Part shown: in pieces, positions 36,391 through 47,667 of the stretch | Layout of the letters: the number at the start of each line of letters is the position of its first letter | How positions within the stretch are numbered: the stretch's first letter is position 1 | DNA from: Sclerodactyla briareus | Lineage: Eukaryota > Echinodermata > Holothuroidea > Dendrochirotida > Sclerodactylidae | Reading direction: 5' to 3' | NCBI GenBank assembly: GCA_026419785.1 | Contig: JAODTK010004442.1 | Span: 62,001-126,000, forward strand | Length of the DNA: 64,000 nt | The notes under the pieces: model-generated | Seen by the model: the letters and a program-made list of their open reading frames with translations, nothing else | Databases searched by the model: none | Told to the model about the DNA's origin: nothing | Program-made: the position numbers and the translations under genes

Positions 36391-37782
36391 CAAAACTTGG
36401 TGGTGAAGTTTTATCTTGGTTCTGACCAAAAGGGGGGTCTTATGGGGTGTACGTACTTCTCCCCAATGGATGCTCAAACGCTGGGCTATACACGTGCGGT
36501 TTACCCGCCTACACATGTCAGGTTCCTAGCCGGAGATCACCCCCCCCCCCCCCCTCCGTATAGTCCACAGGAAAGTATTCCAAATTCCACTAGTAATGCA
36601 TATTCCTTGGATCCTGCGACATTTTGATAAGGGTGTTAAAAGCCATTGAATTAAATATTTGCCGACTCCTAAACTCGATTTTACTGAATGAGGCTTATCA
36701 TATTAATGCAAAAGTAATTCAGGCAGGGCCCCGGGGGGGGGGGGCAAATACGAGGCGCGTACTTGGGAACAACGCGGCATCGATTCCGTCATGAACTTAA
36801 GAGAATTAACAAAATGAAAAATGGGGATCATACACCTCAATAATTTGCTCTCTGCGTAAATTATTAAAACTGGCTACCGTCGCAGTTGGGGATAGTCCCG
36901 GGTCATGTCGGTCATATCTGGAGTGACGAACTGGCGTTGATAAATCAAAACCAGTCAGGTGGGAGAATAATTTGTCGTTCGAAAATACCCTTACACATAA
37001 AATTAGTGATTGAAACACCGTAATCTCCGATGAACGTAAATTTACATGAGTGATAAGAGTGGGCGCTTTCGGAATGGGACTCAATAAATCCCACCCGACC
37101 GACGGCACGGATGGAATAGTGATGGTATACAGCGATCTTAGTAATATTAGACCCAAGTGCCGATAAAACGTCTAATGTATTAATTAGAAGGTATCATATT
37201 TCTGACACTGCGGCCAATGATCATCGACCTGGCGAAGATCATCTTTTATAGAAGGTCGTTGCCTCAGTTGAAAGTGGGGAATTGTTTCAAATTCCCCGTC
37301 GAATATTGAATGAAACAATTCAATACGGTCATTTTATAGTGTCTAATCAATCATGGACTGCTATCAGCGCTGTACAACCTGACAACTAACACCTATGCGA
37401 AGGAGTAAACCAAATGAGAACCTACGAATCAGATTTATGAAGAAGATTCGTCTCCAGTCGAGGCTAGGCCTACTCTTGAAGCAGCTCAGACTCGGAGTAG
37501 CCGAATTGCGGATATATGATAGATTTCCAAAACTAGCGGAAACACACTGAAATCTTATGAAGGTCGGACTGCGTCTCCATATCTCACCATTGGAAGAAAA
37601 AAGATACCGACAATATTACAGAGCCGAAAAATATTTTCATATTTCCACCAATTCTTGCGGCGGTATACGATTAACGATTAGTAGAAAATATGTCTCAATT
37701 GTTAATGTTTCTGCTGCCTGGAGAGAGGACGCTTGCGTGTACTGAAGTTCCTCTTTCCTGTTATTCTACCCTGTTCCCATAA

Positions 37783-38181
37783 GGCTGGGATTCCAATTGT
37801 ACGGTATGAGTATCCGGGCTGAATGTGAAAACCACATATTTACGGAAAAACGAACGTTTTGTTTCAGAAGGGAGAACACTATAAGTGTATGCGAAAAGAC
37901 CATAAAAATGCAGCCCATGCATATTGTCGTTGCTTGGCTTTTTAAGAAGATATTCCATATAATTCATTCGCGGTGATACGCATCTGCATACGCATTGATA
38001 AATGTGCTTATTTGCATTCAGCGTGGTTTGCCTTCCTGATAGTGTTAGATTTTTTGGGATTCTGTGAAACCCATATCTATCCTGTGCAAGCTAAATAGAC
38101 CATATTCAAACACTAGCCCCCGACTCGTTCACGTAAATTGGCGATTTTCCACGTACGCTACGCATCCATGGAATCCCAGCC
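37783..38181 (+). mobile_element. TAA-flanked inverted-repeat element, left member of an inverted pair
   Basis: This 399-bp element starts GGCTGGGATTCCA and ends TGGAATCCCAGCC, with TAA directly on each side (37780-37782 and 38182-38184). The termini and TAA duplication suggest a PIF/Harbinger-like non-autonomous element (inference). Inside are CACATATTTACGGAAAAACG, GCCAAGCAACGACAAT in reverse complement, and a segment beginning CACTAGCCCC. No coding capacity is seen. Confidence 0.8.
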
Positions 38182-38184
38182 TAA

Positions 38185-38578
38185 GGCTAGGATTCATAGA
38201 TGCGTATGCGTATGTGAAAAATCGCCAATTTACGTGAAACTGAGCGGGGCTAGTGTTTGAATATGTTCTAGTTAGTTTGCCCAAAGATGATATTGTTCCA
38301 CAGAAGACACAATTCTTAAATGAAGGCAAACCAACGCTGAATAGGCGAAATAAGCACATGTACCAATGCGTATGCGGATGCGTAGCACAGCGAATGAATT
38401 CTATTGAATATCTTCCCTAGAAAGCCAAGCAACGACAATCTGTATGGTCTGCTGCCTTTTTGTGGTCTTTTCGAATACTCTTATAGTGTTTTCTCTTTTG
38501 AAACAAACGTTCGTTTTCGTAAATATGTGATTTTCACATCCAGCCCGGATACGCATACGCATCTATGGAATCCCAGCC
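38185..38578 (-). mobile_element. TAA-flanked inverted-repeat element, right member of an inverted pair
   Basis: This 394-bp copy of the element at 37783-38181 is in the opposite orientation. It starts GGCTAGGATTCATAGATGCG and ends GCATCTATGGAATCCCAGCC, followed by TAA at 38579-38581. It shares the TAA at 38182-38184 with its partner, so the two together form an 0.8-kb near-perfect palindrome centred on that TAA. Confidence 0.8.
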
Positions 38579-38601
38579 TAAGGCGTATTTTTTCATGGTG
38601 A

Positions 38602-39142
38602 GCCGCGTTTCCAAGCGGGCGGGCGGGCGGGCGGGCGTCCCCAAAATCTCTCATTGTTATTTTCAATGGAGCCGTTTCCATGCACGCGGGCGGGCGGGCG
38701 TTTTCTCGAATCGTTCAATTGTAGCGGATTTTTTCCCGCCCGCCCCGGGCCCGCGTGTCCCGCGTGGATTTCGTAATCGATTTCACCCCGAGGGATGTCC
38801 CCGCAATCTTACTGGTTTGTAGGCCCGATAGGGCAGAGTAGAGAACAATGTTATGTTCAAATCATGTTCCAAGCAACACTCCTAACTGTTTCAACACTCG
38901 TAATGAGATCTTATACAAGTTCTCTCCCTTTTAACGGCCGAACACCTATTTGAACACATATTGCATGTTTAACCTTGCGTGTCAGTTTTATGCTAATTAA
39001 ATCTCCAAAACCTGGCAATTGTGAAGTTTTAGTCGCATTTTTTAGACGCTATCGATTGTTGACATTTAGAACAATTGTTCTAAGAAACTAAACACCGGTG
39101 TTTGGGTCTAAACACTAGTAGGCCTATGCGTCTGGTGTTTGA

Positions 39143-39176
<34 letters not shown>

Positions 39177-39355
39177 TATAATAACAAAAATAGCAATAAT
39201 AATAGTAGGTTACACGGTTCTTATATAGCGCATATACACACTAGGTGCGTGATTTCGAGAAAACGCCCGTCCGCGTGCACGGAAACGGGTCACTCACGTT
39301 GTCCGCGTGTCCGCCCTCCCGTCCGCCCGCCGCCCACGTACATGGAAACGCGACT
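38602..39355 (-). mobile_element. Inverted-repeat element with (CGCC)n ends, copy B
   Basis: This is the reverse complement of copy A at 12534-13755. Shared landmarks are CTCTACTC/GAGTAGAG around the GTAAGATTGC box, AACACCGGTGTTTGGGTC, ACAATTGTTCTAAGAAACTA, the (TAATAA)n tract and TATATAGCGCATATA. It starts AGCCGCGTTTCC at 38602 and ends CATGGAAACGCGACT at 39355. Unlike copy A it holds a single unit. The right flank is the tail of a SINE (39356 onward), so it inserted at, or next to, that tail. No clean TAA duplication is visible on the left. Confidence 0.8.
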
Positions 39356-39652
39356 TTATACTTGCCGAGGATCGAACCACCAAGGGTGCAGAACTGGAAC
39401 TCCCATATTAAGCGAATCGTTCACTACACACGGAATAACGCAATGCCTCTTTGGCGGTACTCCTGGGGGTAATGCCAGACGGCAATTTGCAAATTGTTTT
39501 TCCTCTTCTTTCCTGCTCTGATCCCTTGTGCTGAGCGCCCAGCGAGAAGGCAACAGGTCCATTTTTCAGTTTGATGTGTAATGGGGGGCCCTACCGGGAT
39601 TTGACCCCATTTGGAATGCCGACGCTCTACCAACTGCGCCAACCACTCGGTT
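39356..39652 (-). mobile_element. tRNA-derived SINE, second family, copy 2
   Basis: On the minus strand the head reads TTGGCGCAGTTGGTAGAGC (A box, plus-strand 39630-39641) and GGTCAAATCCC (B box, plus-strand 39596-39606). The body has CAATTTGCAAATTGCCGTC, TTATTCCGTGTGTAGTGAA and CGATCCTCGGCAAGTATAAA, in the same order as the copy at 14934. Its tail abuts the (CGCC)n element ending at 39355, so one inserted at the edge of the other. Confidence 0.8.
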
Positions 39653-39849
39653 ATGCAGTATCGCTCTTGCATACACGAAGATTTACTGTTTTACAGAACC
39701 AATAGGGTGCGCGATATTGACTCCATTCCAAAGAACGAGACAGGCGCAGGCGGGTAAACTGCTAACGTTTATAGGCCCCGCAGAAATGGTTTTTGTGGAC
39801 TTCGTTTGGGGAAAGCACATTAAGATTTATGTTCATTTGACTTGGTGAC

Positions 39850-40294
39850 TCTTAAATGCCCTACCTGTTGTTCAGTACCAACTGTAATTCACATTCTCCA
39901 AGTTTCGTTCAACTCCGACAAAGTTAGAAAAATCTCGAATAAAAACGCAAATTGACCTCTGTGACCTTGAAATTACGTAATGTTTTCGGGACCATTTTTG
40001 TCCCCATCCACTAAGTTTCATGTGAATCGGACCGACTCTGTTTTTTCGTTCAAAACCTGCAGAATAGAGGGCAGCAGACATACAGTGACGCCCACTTCCG
40101 AACTCATTCGAGATTTTGCTAAGACGAACATGTATACTAAGTTTCAGATCGATCATCGATAAAGCGTTACAGTTATTGCGCTAACGCTAACGCTAACGCC
40201 TTAAAGTTTCCGGCGGCGGCGGTGGCGGCGGAGACGGCGGCTACCACCCCCAAACCAGAATATCCCGAACACTAAAACAGTGTTGTGAGGATAT
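39850..40294 (+). repeat. Hairpin-ended repeat, third copy
   Basis: Units with CCAAGTTTCGTTCAACTCCG, GACCTCTGTGACCTTG and CACTAAGTTTCATGTGAATC lead to (GCTAAC)3 at 40182, TTTCCGGCGGCGGCGG, then the hairpin ATATCCCGAACACT / AGTGTTGTGAGGATAT at 40260-40294. It closely parallels the end of the 10690-11968 copy. Confidence 0.65.
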
Positions 40295-40318
40295 AATAAA
40301 CCCGGGAGAAGTGAGTGT

Positions 40319-40756
40319 GTGCCATATGTCAGAATCATAATTTCATATCGGAGCATGGAGTTACTATACTCTAATTCCATGGCCGGAGGCGGTGCGGTAT
40401 CGAGAGCCAATGCAGTTCCACCAGAATGGCTGCGATTCGATCATATCGGCCTTGTACCAGACGAGCGGCGATGTTTTGAACACGGTGAAGTCGATCAAGC
40501 AGAATTCAGGCAACGATTACGCGGAAAATGTTACAAGGAAGTGTACGGAAGTCTACAGGCATCTACATATATAACTCCGTATGCGCCCGATATTTCGAAT
40601 GGCATAGTAACAACTTTTACAGACGAAGCCCACAGTATAAAGTTTGCTCTGAAGAACAACACCCATGTTTTCCTAAAACATTTAACAGCCCCGTCAGTGG
40701 TACCCCATATAGGGAATTTCAGTACATATAGAAATGTTCACTGGCTTGTATCTTGA
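40319..40756 (+). other. 145-residue open frame between the hairpin repeat and the hAT element
   Basis: It is open from ATG at 40319 to TGA at 40756. Shorter overlapping frames at 40392-40574 and 40528-40731 on the same strand also look protein-like (for example KSIKQNSGNDYAENVTRKC), so frame switching is possible. No family is recognised. The start lies in the tail of the repeat ending near 40294. Chance cannot be ruled out. Confidence 0.2.
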
Positions 40757-42689
40757 GGCAAACACAATCAACCCTGTTTTATCACGAATCAGTTTCGGCA
40801 TATTCTTCAAAATAATCGACGCTGTTGTTTTGTGTGACATCACCACAAAAGCCATTCCAATGGCATCCGAACAGTGGCGTCACAAGGGGGGGGGGGGGGC
40901 AGGGAGGGGCAGCCGCCCCCTCTACGCAATCTAGGGGGGGCAAAATGAAGGAAGGCTTGCACGAGATTTTCGGGTCAAACATGTAAAAATAATAATAGTA
41001 AACAAATGAACCAAAATGGTTAACCGAAACTCCGGAAGAGGTGGGCAATTTGTGGAAATGGAAACAGCTACTTCGCCAAGTTCGCCCGTTCGCCGCCCAT
41101 GGATCCCCCTTCTGTTAATTTTACAGTGCTTCAATAATTATGCTCGCCTGATATCCTGCAAGGCTGCATCGAAGGATGATTCGAAGGCTACAGACTTGTA
41201 GCGGTTCTTACGTTAGTTCCATGCACCCTCATTCACAACCATTCGTCGTCACGGACTCCATGCACGGCGAGTGGATAATCAAATCGCAATGACTGCGGAA
41301 ACTGACGATGTCAACTTTTTGTACAGTTTTACAGAACTGCTACTAATATGGATTTGCATTGTAATTTAGTCCTCAGGCTAGAAAAACACAGACTACGCAT
41401 TATGACAGCCAACAAGTCACAATGAAAAAATGATGATCTTTGCGAAAAATATCACAGGTAGCCGGATATGACTGCTGCCACCAGTGTTGCCCGGAGCCGG
41501 AGCAAGGCCCCTATAATTCCACATAAGTACCAGAAGGTGCGACTCTGCACCGGAAGCGTAGCCACCTGATGGTAGACCGTGGGTGAAGCTGCCCAAGTTC
41601 TTCCATTACTTAGTAAGTTCAGTCCAGCAATAGTGTGTAACGTAAGAACAATGGAGGGCCTACCTTGATGGTCTTACGTGTGTGCAAGTTGCACATTGAA
41701 ACATGGGTTAAATTATGCATGAGTCTACCTTTAATATCGTAATAGTGAAGAAGATGTATTGTATACATATTCTTTGCTTTGTTGTTAATTTGTGGCCACA
41801 AATAACAGGAGTTTAATTACTTGTACATTGGATGGAAAATGACAAAAAGTTTAACCGTTGAGCCATGTTTACAACTTGTATTGAGCAGTTATAACTAAAA
41901 TATAGGCACTTGGCCTTACACCTACATTCCTTTGACTGTAATTATTGTTTTTGCTGAAAAAGAAATTCTCCAGATTTTTTTGACATCTGCACCCTCACAC
42001 GGAACGCCCTGAACTTGTTTCCCCTGTTACTATTCAGCACAATGAGCAGTTTTAGATGTCATAATCACAGTCGTGTTAGGCAAAACCAAAGTAAAAAAAA
42101 AAAAAAACATGTTTGCGTCCTGGTTTTTTTTTTAAATGAGAGGAGGGCGCCCGTTTTTTTTTAGTGAGTCCCGAATACCCTATTTAGTAATGCCATTCGC
42201 GCAGATGATCGTGGAAGAACGGGTTGGAAAGAGGGGGAGGAAGCTTTTTTAATTCATTGTTTTGGAAGTTAACACTCCCTAGTGGCCAACCAACTATCCC
42301 AAATGTTCTTAGCAGTTGCAGGCTTGGTAGAAGTAAAGTTTTCCAGAACAAAGTTATTAAAGAGCACTGTCGTCAGCAGCAACTTGTGGGAGAAGCAACG
42401 TGAAATTTGCAGGACGTCACGCCGAAGAATTGGCCATTGTTAAAAATCGGTATCAATCGATTATATCGCATTATGACAAGTCAATGCAAAAATTAAATTA
42501 AATAACTGTTGGGGCGATATTATATCGTGCCTCTAGTGGAAACGGAGTCGTTTCATTAATATTGTCTAGGCCTGTAAGACGATATGCCTCTTTAGGCAAT
42601 ATAATTCTTGGTAAAAGGATAATTTCCCAAAATAGGTTGTAATTTACTATAGGTGGAGCGCCAGTTCGACGAGGCTGTGAAGTAGGTCT

Positions 42690-43595
42690 GACAGTTTGGA
42701 TGGTATCATGGAATTACTCGAAGAGACGTCCACTGACACAGATCTAAATACAGACACAAGGCGTGATGCCAATGCGATAGTAAGTATCTGCACTACCACC
42801 TTTCTAGTGTTCATTTCCCTTTGGAATCCAAATGTAGTCTGCCATTGATGGTAGTACCAACAAAGGTCCAGGATCCTCAAATAATTTCGCGAGCATGCAG
42901 CGATATTCAAATGCTGAGGAAAGGATTAGGACGGGAACGAGACACAGTGGCAACAGTGCACTTGAAGCAGGGTGAAAAGATTTGTCGGAATGGGGTTGTG
43001 TGACAATGACAGGACGACCACCAGTGTCGACAGAAAGAAAGCGAATGCGATGACGCTAGAAGCGGAAATGGACAGTGTCCTGATGTCAATTTTGGACAGA
43101 CTGTCAATGGAAAACTTGGGCAATAGATTCCAGCGATTAAAGGATCTGGCCCGGTTGTATTGATTTAACCGGACGTCAAACAACTAATAACTTCAGAAGA
43201 GCCTGAATAGGACCCTACAGGAGAAGTGCGAAACAGCAGCACAAATGTACAGCGATTGATTCGATGGAGCCGAAACTTTGGCATGAAGTTGATAACTGCA
43301 GAATGCTACTGCGAACGAGACAGGGCACTGGCAGCGACATCAAAATACCGGACCCCACTAGAGCTTTCCAATTTTCTGGTATCGTACGGGGGCAATTTAT
43401 GTCCAAACCTGCAAAGGGCTCGACGATATGCGGGCAGGGGATATCAGTAGCCTCATGCGAGCGGTCTTCAGCAAGGCTGAGCTGTGAAAAAACGGTTCTC
43501 GGTCACCCATGCGTCAGGATCGACTGAGCAACCTAGCCATTTCATCAGGTTGAGCGCGAAGAGTTCAAAAAGCTAAATATGGAAAACCTCTTGAC
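42690..43595 (+). pseudogene. hAT transposase-like remnant (DUF4371 / C-terminal dimerisation region)
   Basis: Fragments in different frames follow the order of hAT-derived DUF4371 proteins of the ZMYM/ZNF862/THAP12 type. First comes LLEETSTDTDLNTDTRRDAN (about 42713-42775), then an F-LV-ISLWN piece, then MDSVLMSILDRLSMENLGNR (about 43068-43127), and finally the dimerisation tail ASCERS, SKAEL, RSPMRQDRLSNLAI and REEFKKLN (about 43450-43590). Stops and frameshifts break it throughout. Because genuine exons in this window are also frameshifted, part of the damage may be assembly error, but in-frame stops suggest real decay as well. It lies inside the element bounded by hAT ends at 40872 and 44200, which fits its being that element's own transposase. 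Confidence 0.72.
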
Positions 43596-43711
43596 AAGTT
43601 TTTGAGGGCAAACCTGACGTTTCGGCCCCTGTATGACCTGAAATAGACGCAGCTACACAATGTTCAGCTGATGCCAAATGAAGATATGTTAAGAACGCAA
43701 GCGGCTTTTTG

Positions 43712-43764
43712 TTTCGTGAATAAGGTCAGGAAGGGACTTAGCGATCACTATGTTGTGCGCGTAT

Positions 43765-43814
<50 letters not shown>

Positions 43815-43950
43815 GTGGGTATGTCCACTCTCTCGATAGCAGGATGTCGCTTGAACCGTATGGGCCGATTGCGACGAAATTTGTGGGTCGCTCCAGGATT
43901 GGGTGTAGACGATCTGATTAGATTTTGAGAACAGAAGTCACGAATTAATT
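43712..43950. repeat. GT-rich repeat module, copy 3, inside the hAT element
   Basis: It contains AAGGTCAGGAAGGGACTTAG, CGATCACTATG, a (GT) run of about 20 units (43761-43804), GATAGCAGGATGTCGC, CCGATTGCGACGAAATTTG and GATCTGATTAGATTTTG. The same series is present at 7.1 and 19.6 kb. It sits between the transposase remnant and the right end of the 40872-44200 hAT element. Confidence 0.72.
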
Positions 43951-46900
43951 AGTCACTAATTAATCTAAAATGTGGAATGTAATAATAGTAACCCCTGTAG
44001 TGCAGTCATACAGGGGGGTTGTAAGGTAGCTATTGCCATGGTAACAGGTTTGTAGCTGTCCCTTTATTTTCCAACTTTCCCACATACCTCCCGGGAGCAG
44101 GATGTCTAGAAAGTCGTATAGAACAGAATGTAGGTTCAGCTGCTGGGGGCGCAAAATGGGCCTCCCGACCCCCTCTACATACATCCTTGTGACGCCAATG
44201 CATCCGAACTGAATTTGCATTGACTTATCATATCCTCTAAGTCATAGTAGTGTGATAAAAGTTACAAAAAATTGTTCTCTGGGTACCATGACACCGTTGC
44301 TCTAGTATTAAGAGGCAAAAACTGTCTAGCAAACGCCTGGTGAACAATGAACTGGCCATTTGCAAACAAGCGCAAACCGAAACAGCAGCTGCGGACAGCA
44401 AAATTCCTTTGGCGAGTACACTGCATGTTCTTCCCCATTCCACATTTTATCGGTCTCATGTTCACATTTAATTGCACTTTGAAAAAACGACGCTTCATGA
44501 ACCTTGAAAAAAAATGCCTTAGAACAGTCTACCACATGGGCCTATAATTTGCAATTATGTACACCATACTCTTTACATGTACCCACCACACGCTTCCTAG
44601 CAATGTATATTTGTTGTAGAACCCCAGTCACATGAATGGTACCCGTCCCGTCCAAATAATTCCGAGGCCTGTAGCAGTGCCATGGAAGAAACACCCTTGG
44701 AACGCCTGTGACTGAGTCCCCAATTGCTCAATTTCATTCCACCATGGATTAGTTCCACACAGGGCTAGAATCTAGCCAGCACCTGGTACAATGAGAAGGT
44801 GATCACATATTTTCCCACAGAACTGCCTGCAAGCCCCCTATATTGCCTCTATTCATTCCACTTGTTGACATAATTTATAAGTCCCCTTCTATCTGTGCCT
44901 GCTATTGAGAGATATGGGTAATGAAAAATAAACTTCTCTCACAGAGAGCTCAATGGGAATGGCTGTGGGGGACAAAAATTGAGTAATTTATTGGATGTTT
45001 AAGATCCAAGACACTATTCAAACAAAATGAACTCAGCTAATGATTCATCCACCCACCAAATTTCGACCCGGTGACATGTACGGTTAGGAAGTTATGAGTG
45101 AGCGTGACGAACAGAACGGAACGAACTTTTCAACCATAGCGAACAATTTTACGGCTGCTGCAACCAGGCCCTTGCTACAATGTGAAGCTGGATCAGAAAA
45201 AATATTAAACATCTCTTTTAGGTTGTGCATTAACCCATTCCTGGTCGTTTTGCTCCCCACTGGGTGTGGCCAGTATCCTCGAGATTCAAGGACGAACGGA
45301 AGGTGAGACATGATGACTTGTAGACTACTACTCGCCGCACAAAAAAAACCGTGCCAGGGGCTAGAAGGTCTAGCTGTGGGGCGGGGCGAGGGGGGGGGGT
45401 GCTGAATGAAATATCGCCGTCCTGGGGGAGGGGTCAAAATGGCGGGGGTTGTCCCTTCCCTTTGGATTGTTTTTTCAATATTTACGACTCGTAGATGACG
45501 ATCTGGTTCTATTGTAATGTTATCTTCACGGACAGAGAGGTAAGGAAATTACAGGAATCAATACACATTTGTCTACTATTGAAACAAAATTGAACAAAAA
45601 CGATGGGAACGGCGACCAGTCCAAAAACCTTCCTAGGGGGTCTCATCTATTATTGTTTTGTCCTCATCAATTTAAATTGTTCAACAGTGAATAGGTTTCG
45701 CCCAGCCTTTTGTCCCCGTGGGCCTCTTCGTGTGTATCACCAATTACTGGATAATTTCCATATGCTTAGAACATTAAGCGAAACCACACTTACCCTAGGG
45801 CTTGATTATGGATGACAGCTCCAGCCTCATGGATGAAGCGACGCGACATATTCCAATTTCGAGGAGGCCAAAATGCAGATGTCAGGATTTTTTGCATTTT
45901 TAATTTTGTTGTGAAAATTATGTTCAAGCTTATCAATTTCGCGTCTTCATCAATCGACGTCAGAATTAGTGAAACAAATCAGGAAGTTGGTGTTCCAGGA
46001 AAAGGGGCGTGTCCAAATACCGAAATTTGATTAGCCGATTTGGATGAATGCACGAAGTAGTAAAGGAGGTAATAAAAACATTGCGGCGCTGGGGCGTCAC
46101 AGCTGGAGGGTGCGTACTCTTTGAAAATATGCACAATATGGGTCGATATTTATACGATGTACATTGCTATCAGGGGCCTCCGAATATACTAGTTTAATGG
46201 GATTAGCTGCCCGAAAGATATCCTAGTAAGCTTTTGCGCTTAATTACTCGATTTGAGGAAAAATTTCAACCCATTTTGGACCGGAAACTCCACTCGTGCC
46301 TACGCACCCCAGCCTACGCCCCTGCGTTTGCCACAATATAAGGAGCCGAAATTTGCGTTGACATTAATTATAATAAATACCAGACGATATCGATAGTGGA
46401 GTTGAAGGTCACATGAACAGAATGACGACCCAGCTTTGGATTGTCATAAAGGAAGATTTGTGAGACGACCCCACCTTCACCGGAGGGGGTGAGTTTTGGC
46501 GTTTTCACAACTAGGCAATTACTCACTCTTATGGCTGGCAAGCGTATTTTCAGATTGAAATTAGACGTTGTCGGTTCGTGAAAATAACAATAAAAGACAA
46601 AAACAGTTGGAATGAAACTGGTATACATTCTATGAAAACGAGGTTGTGAACGATGCAACACATAACCACATAGTGTGCCCCCCCAGTCCGTCTGTTTTAC
46701 TCTCTCGTTTCCCCTACACCCCCCCCCTCCCCCTTCACGATGGAGCTTTTCCGGAGAAAGGGGCGGAGATTGCCCCAGACTCTTTAGATGTACGTTACTG
46801 GGTATTCAGTGGTGGTTTTCTCTGTGTTGCTAGTCGCTTGTGTTGGTACTGTCTGGGACGCGGCTTGTGCATAAGCACTGGTTCTCATTGGGGTGCCGAG

Positions 46901-47584
46901 ATATTCGCCTTGTGTGAGTGACTTGTGTGCAGTGTGTGTGTTGTGTGGGGGGGGGGGGGGTCAAGAGAAAAACCCGCTCATTTAGCCTCATCCTCCCTAT
47001 GGGCGGATAGATGCACAATTATGTTGAGGGGGGGAACCTTATTTTGGCCATATCCTCTCATGGGAAGAACCGGCCGCCCAGGTGTCAAGTTCTAATATTT
47101 TGAAGAGATGTGTTTGGAGGTTTGATGGCCGAATTCAACCAGTTCAGAATTTGTTAGTAGATGGATTGTTCAGTCAATTTAAAATAATCTGGTAAACAAT
47201 ATAATGCACCAGCACAATTTAGAGAAATTGAAACCAAATGGTAATTTCACGCATTTTTTCCGTCCAAATACAATGATAGAAAAGATTGAAAGGATGTGAT
47301 TCCGATATACGAGGTTGTGTGCATTACGATTTTTGGCGTGAACGTATTCAAAATTCCGCCGTCGCTTATTCGCTGGACGCTAGCAGACGAACAATCCACT
47401 TCAAATGTTCACAAAAAGGATGTTTTCCTCACAATTGGGAACAGGTCTGAAATTGTAAGGGGGGGCTCCTTAAGCACGTGGTCGGATATGAACAACGAAA
47501 GGGGCCTCTGCCCTTGCGGGTAGTCGGGTACGCGCAAAAGGAGATTTGCTATTACTTTGGAATTTTTTAAATGGGAAAATATTA

Positions 47585-47667
47585 TGATATTTATATTATT
47601 ATATTATTATTTTATTATAGTATTATTATTATTATATCAATATTATTATTAGTTTATTATCCTTTTT
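47585..47667. repeat. (TTA)n low-complexity tract
   Basis: TTATTA triplets with ATAT interruptions. There is no other signal around it. Confidence 0.85.

Larger units (their letters stand above)
40872..44200 (+). mobile_element. hAT-superfamily DNA transposon, 3.3 kb, with target duplication
   Basis: The left end is CAGTGGCGTCACAAGG and the right end is its inverted copy CCTTGTGACGCCAATG, 15 of 16 matching. Both ends are flanked by the perfect 8-bp direct repeat CATCCGAA (40864-40871 and 44201-44208). An 8-bp duplication and CAG-type termini are hallmarks of hAT elements. Just inside both ends are G-rich or C-rich tracts and a CCCCCTCTAC motif. The interior holds a damaged hAT-type transposase (42690-43595) in the same orientation and a GT-rich repeat module (about 43712-43950) that looks nested. 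No intact transposase frame is visible. Confidence 0.9.

Noticed and set aside
42690-43595. A functional domesticated ZMYM-like gene
   Set aside because: There are stops and frameshifts throughout, no splice structure, and the stretch lies within an element with hAT ends and a target duplication.
46290-46330. Transposon end (GCCTACGCCCCTG)
   Set aside because: It resembles a common terminal motif, but no inverted partner with matching flanks was found. The same applies to CAGGGGCGG at 21648 and 31432 and to GACGTCCCTG near 53750.
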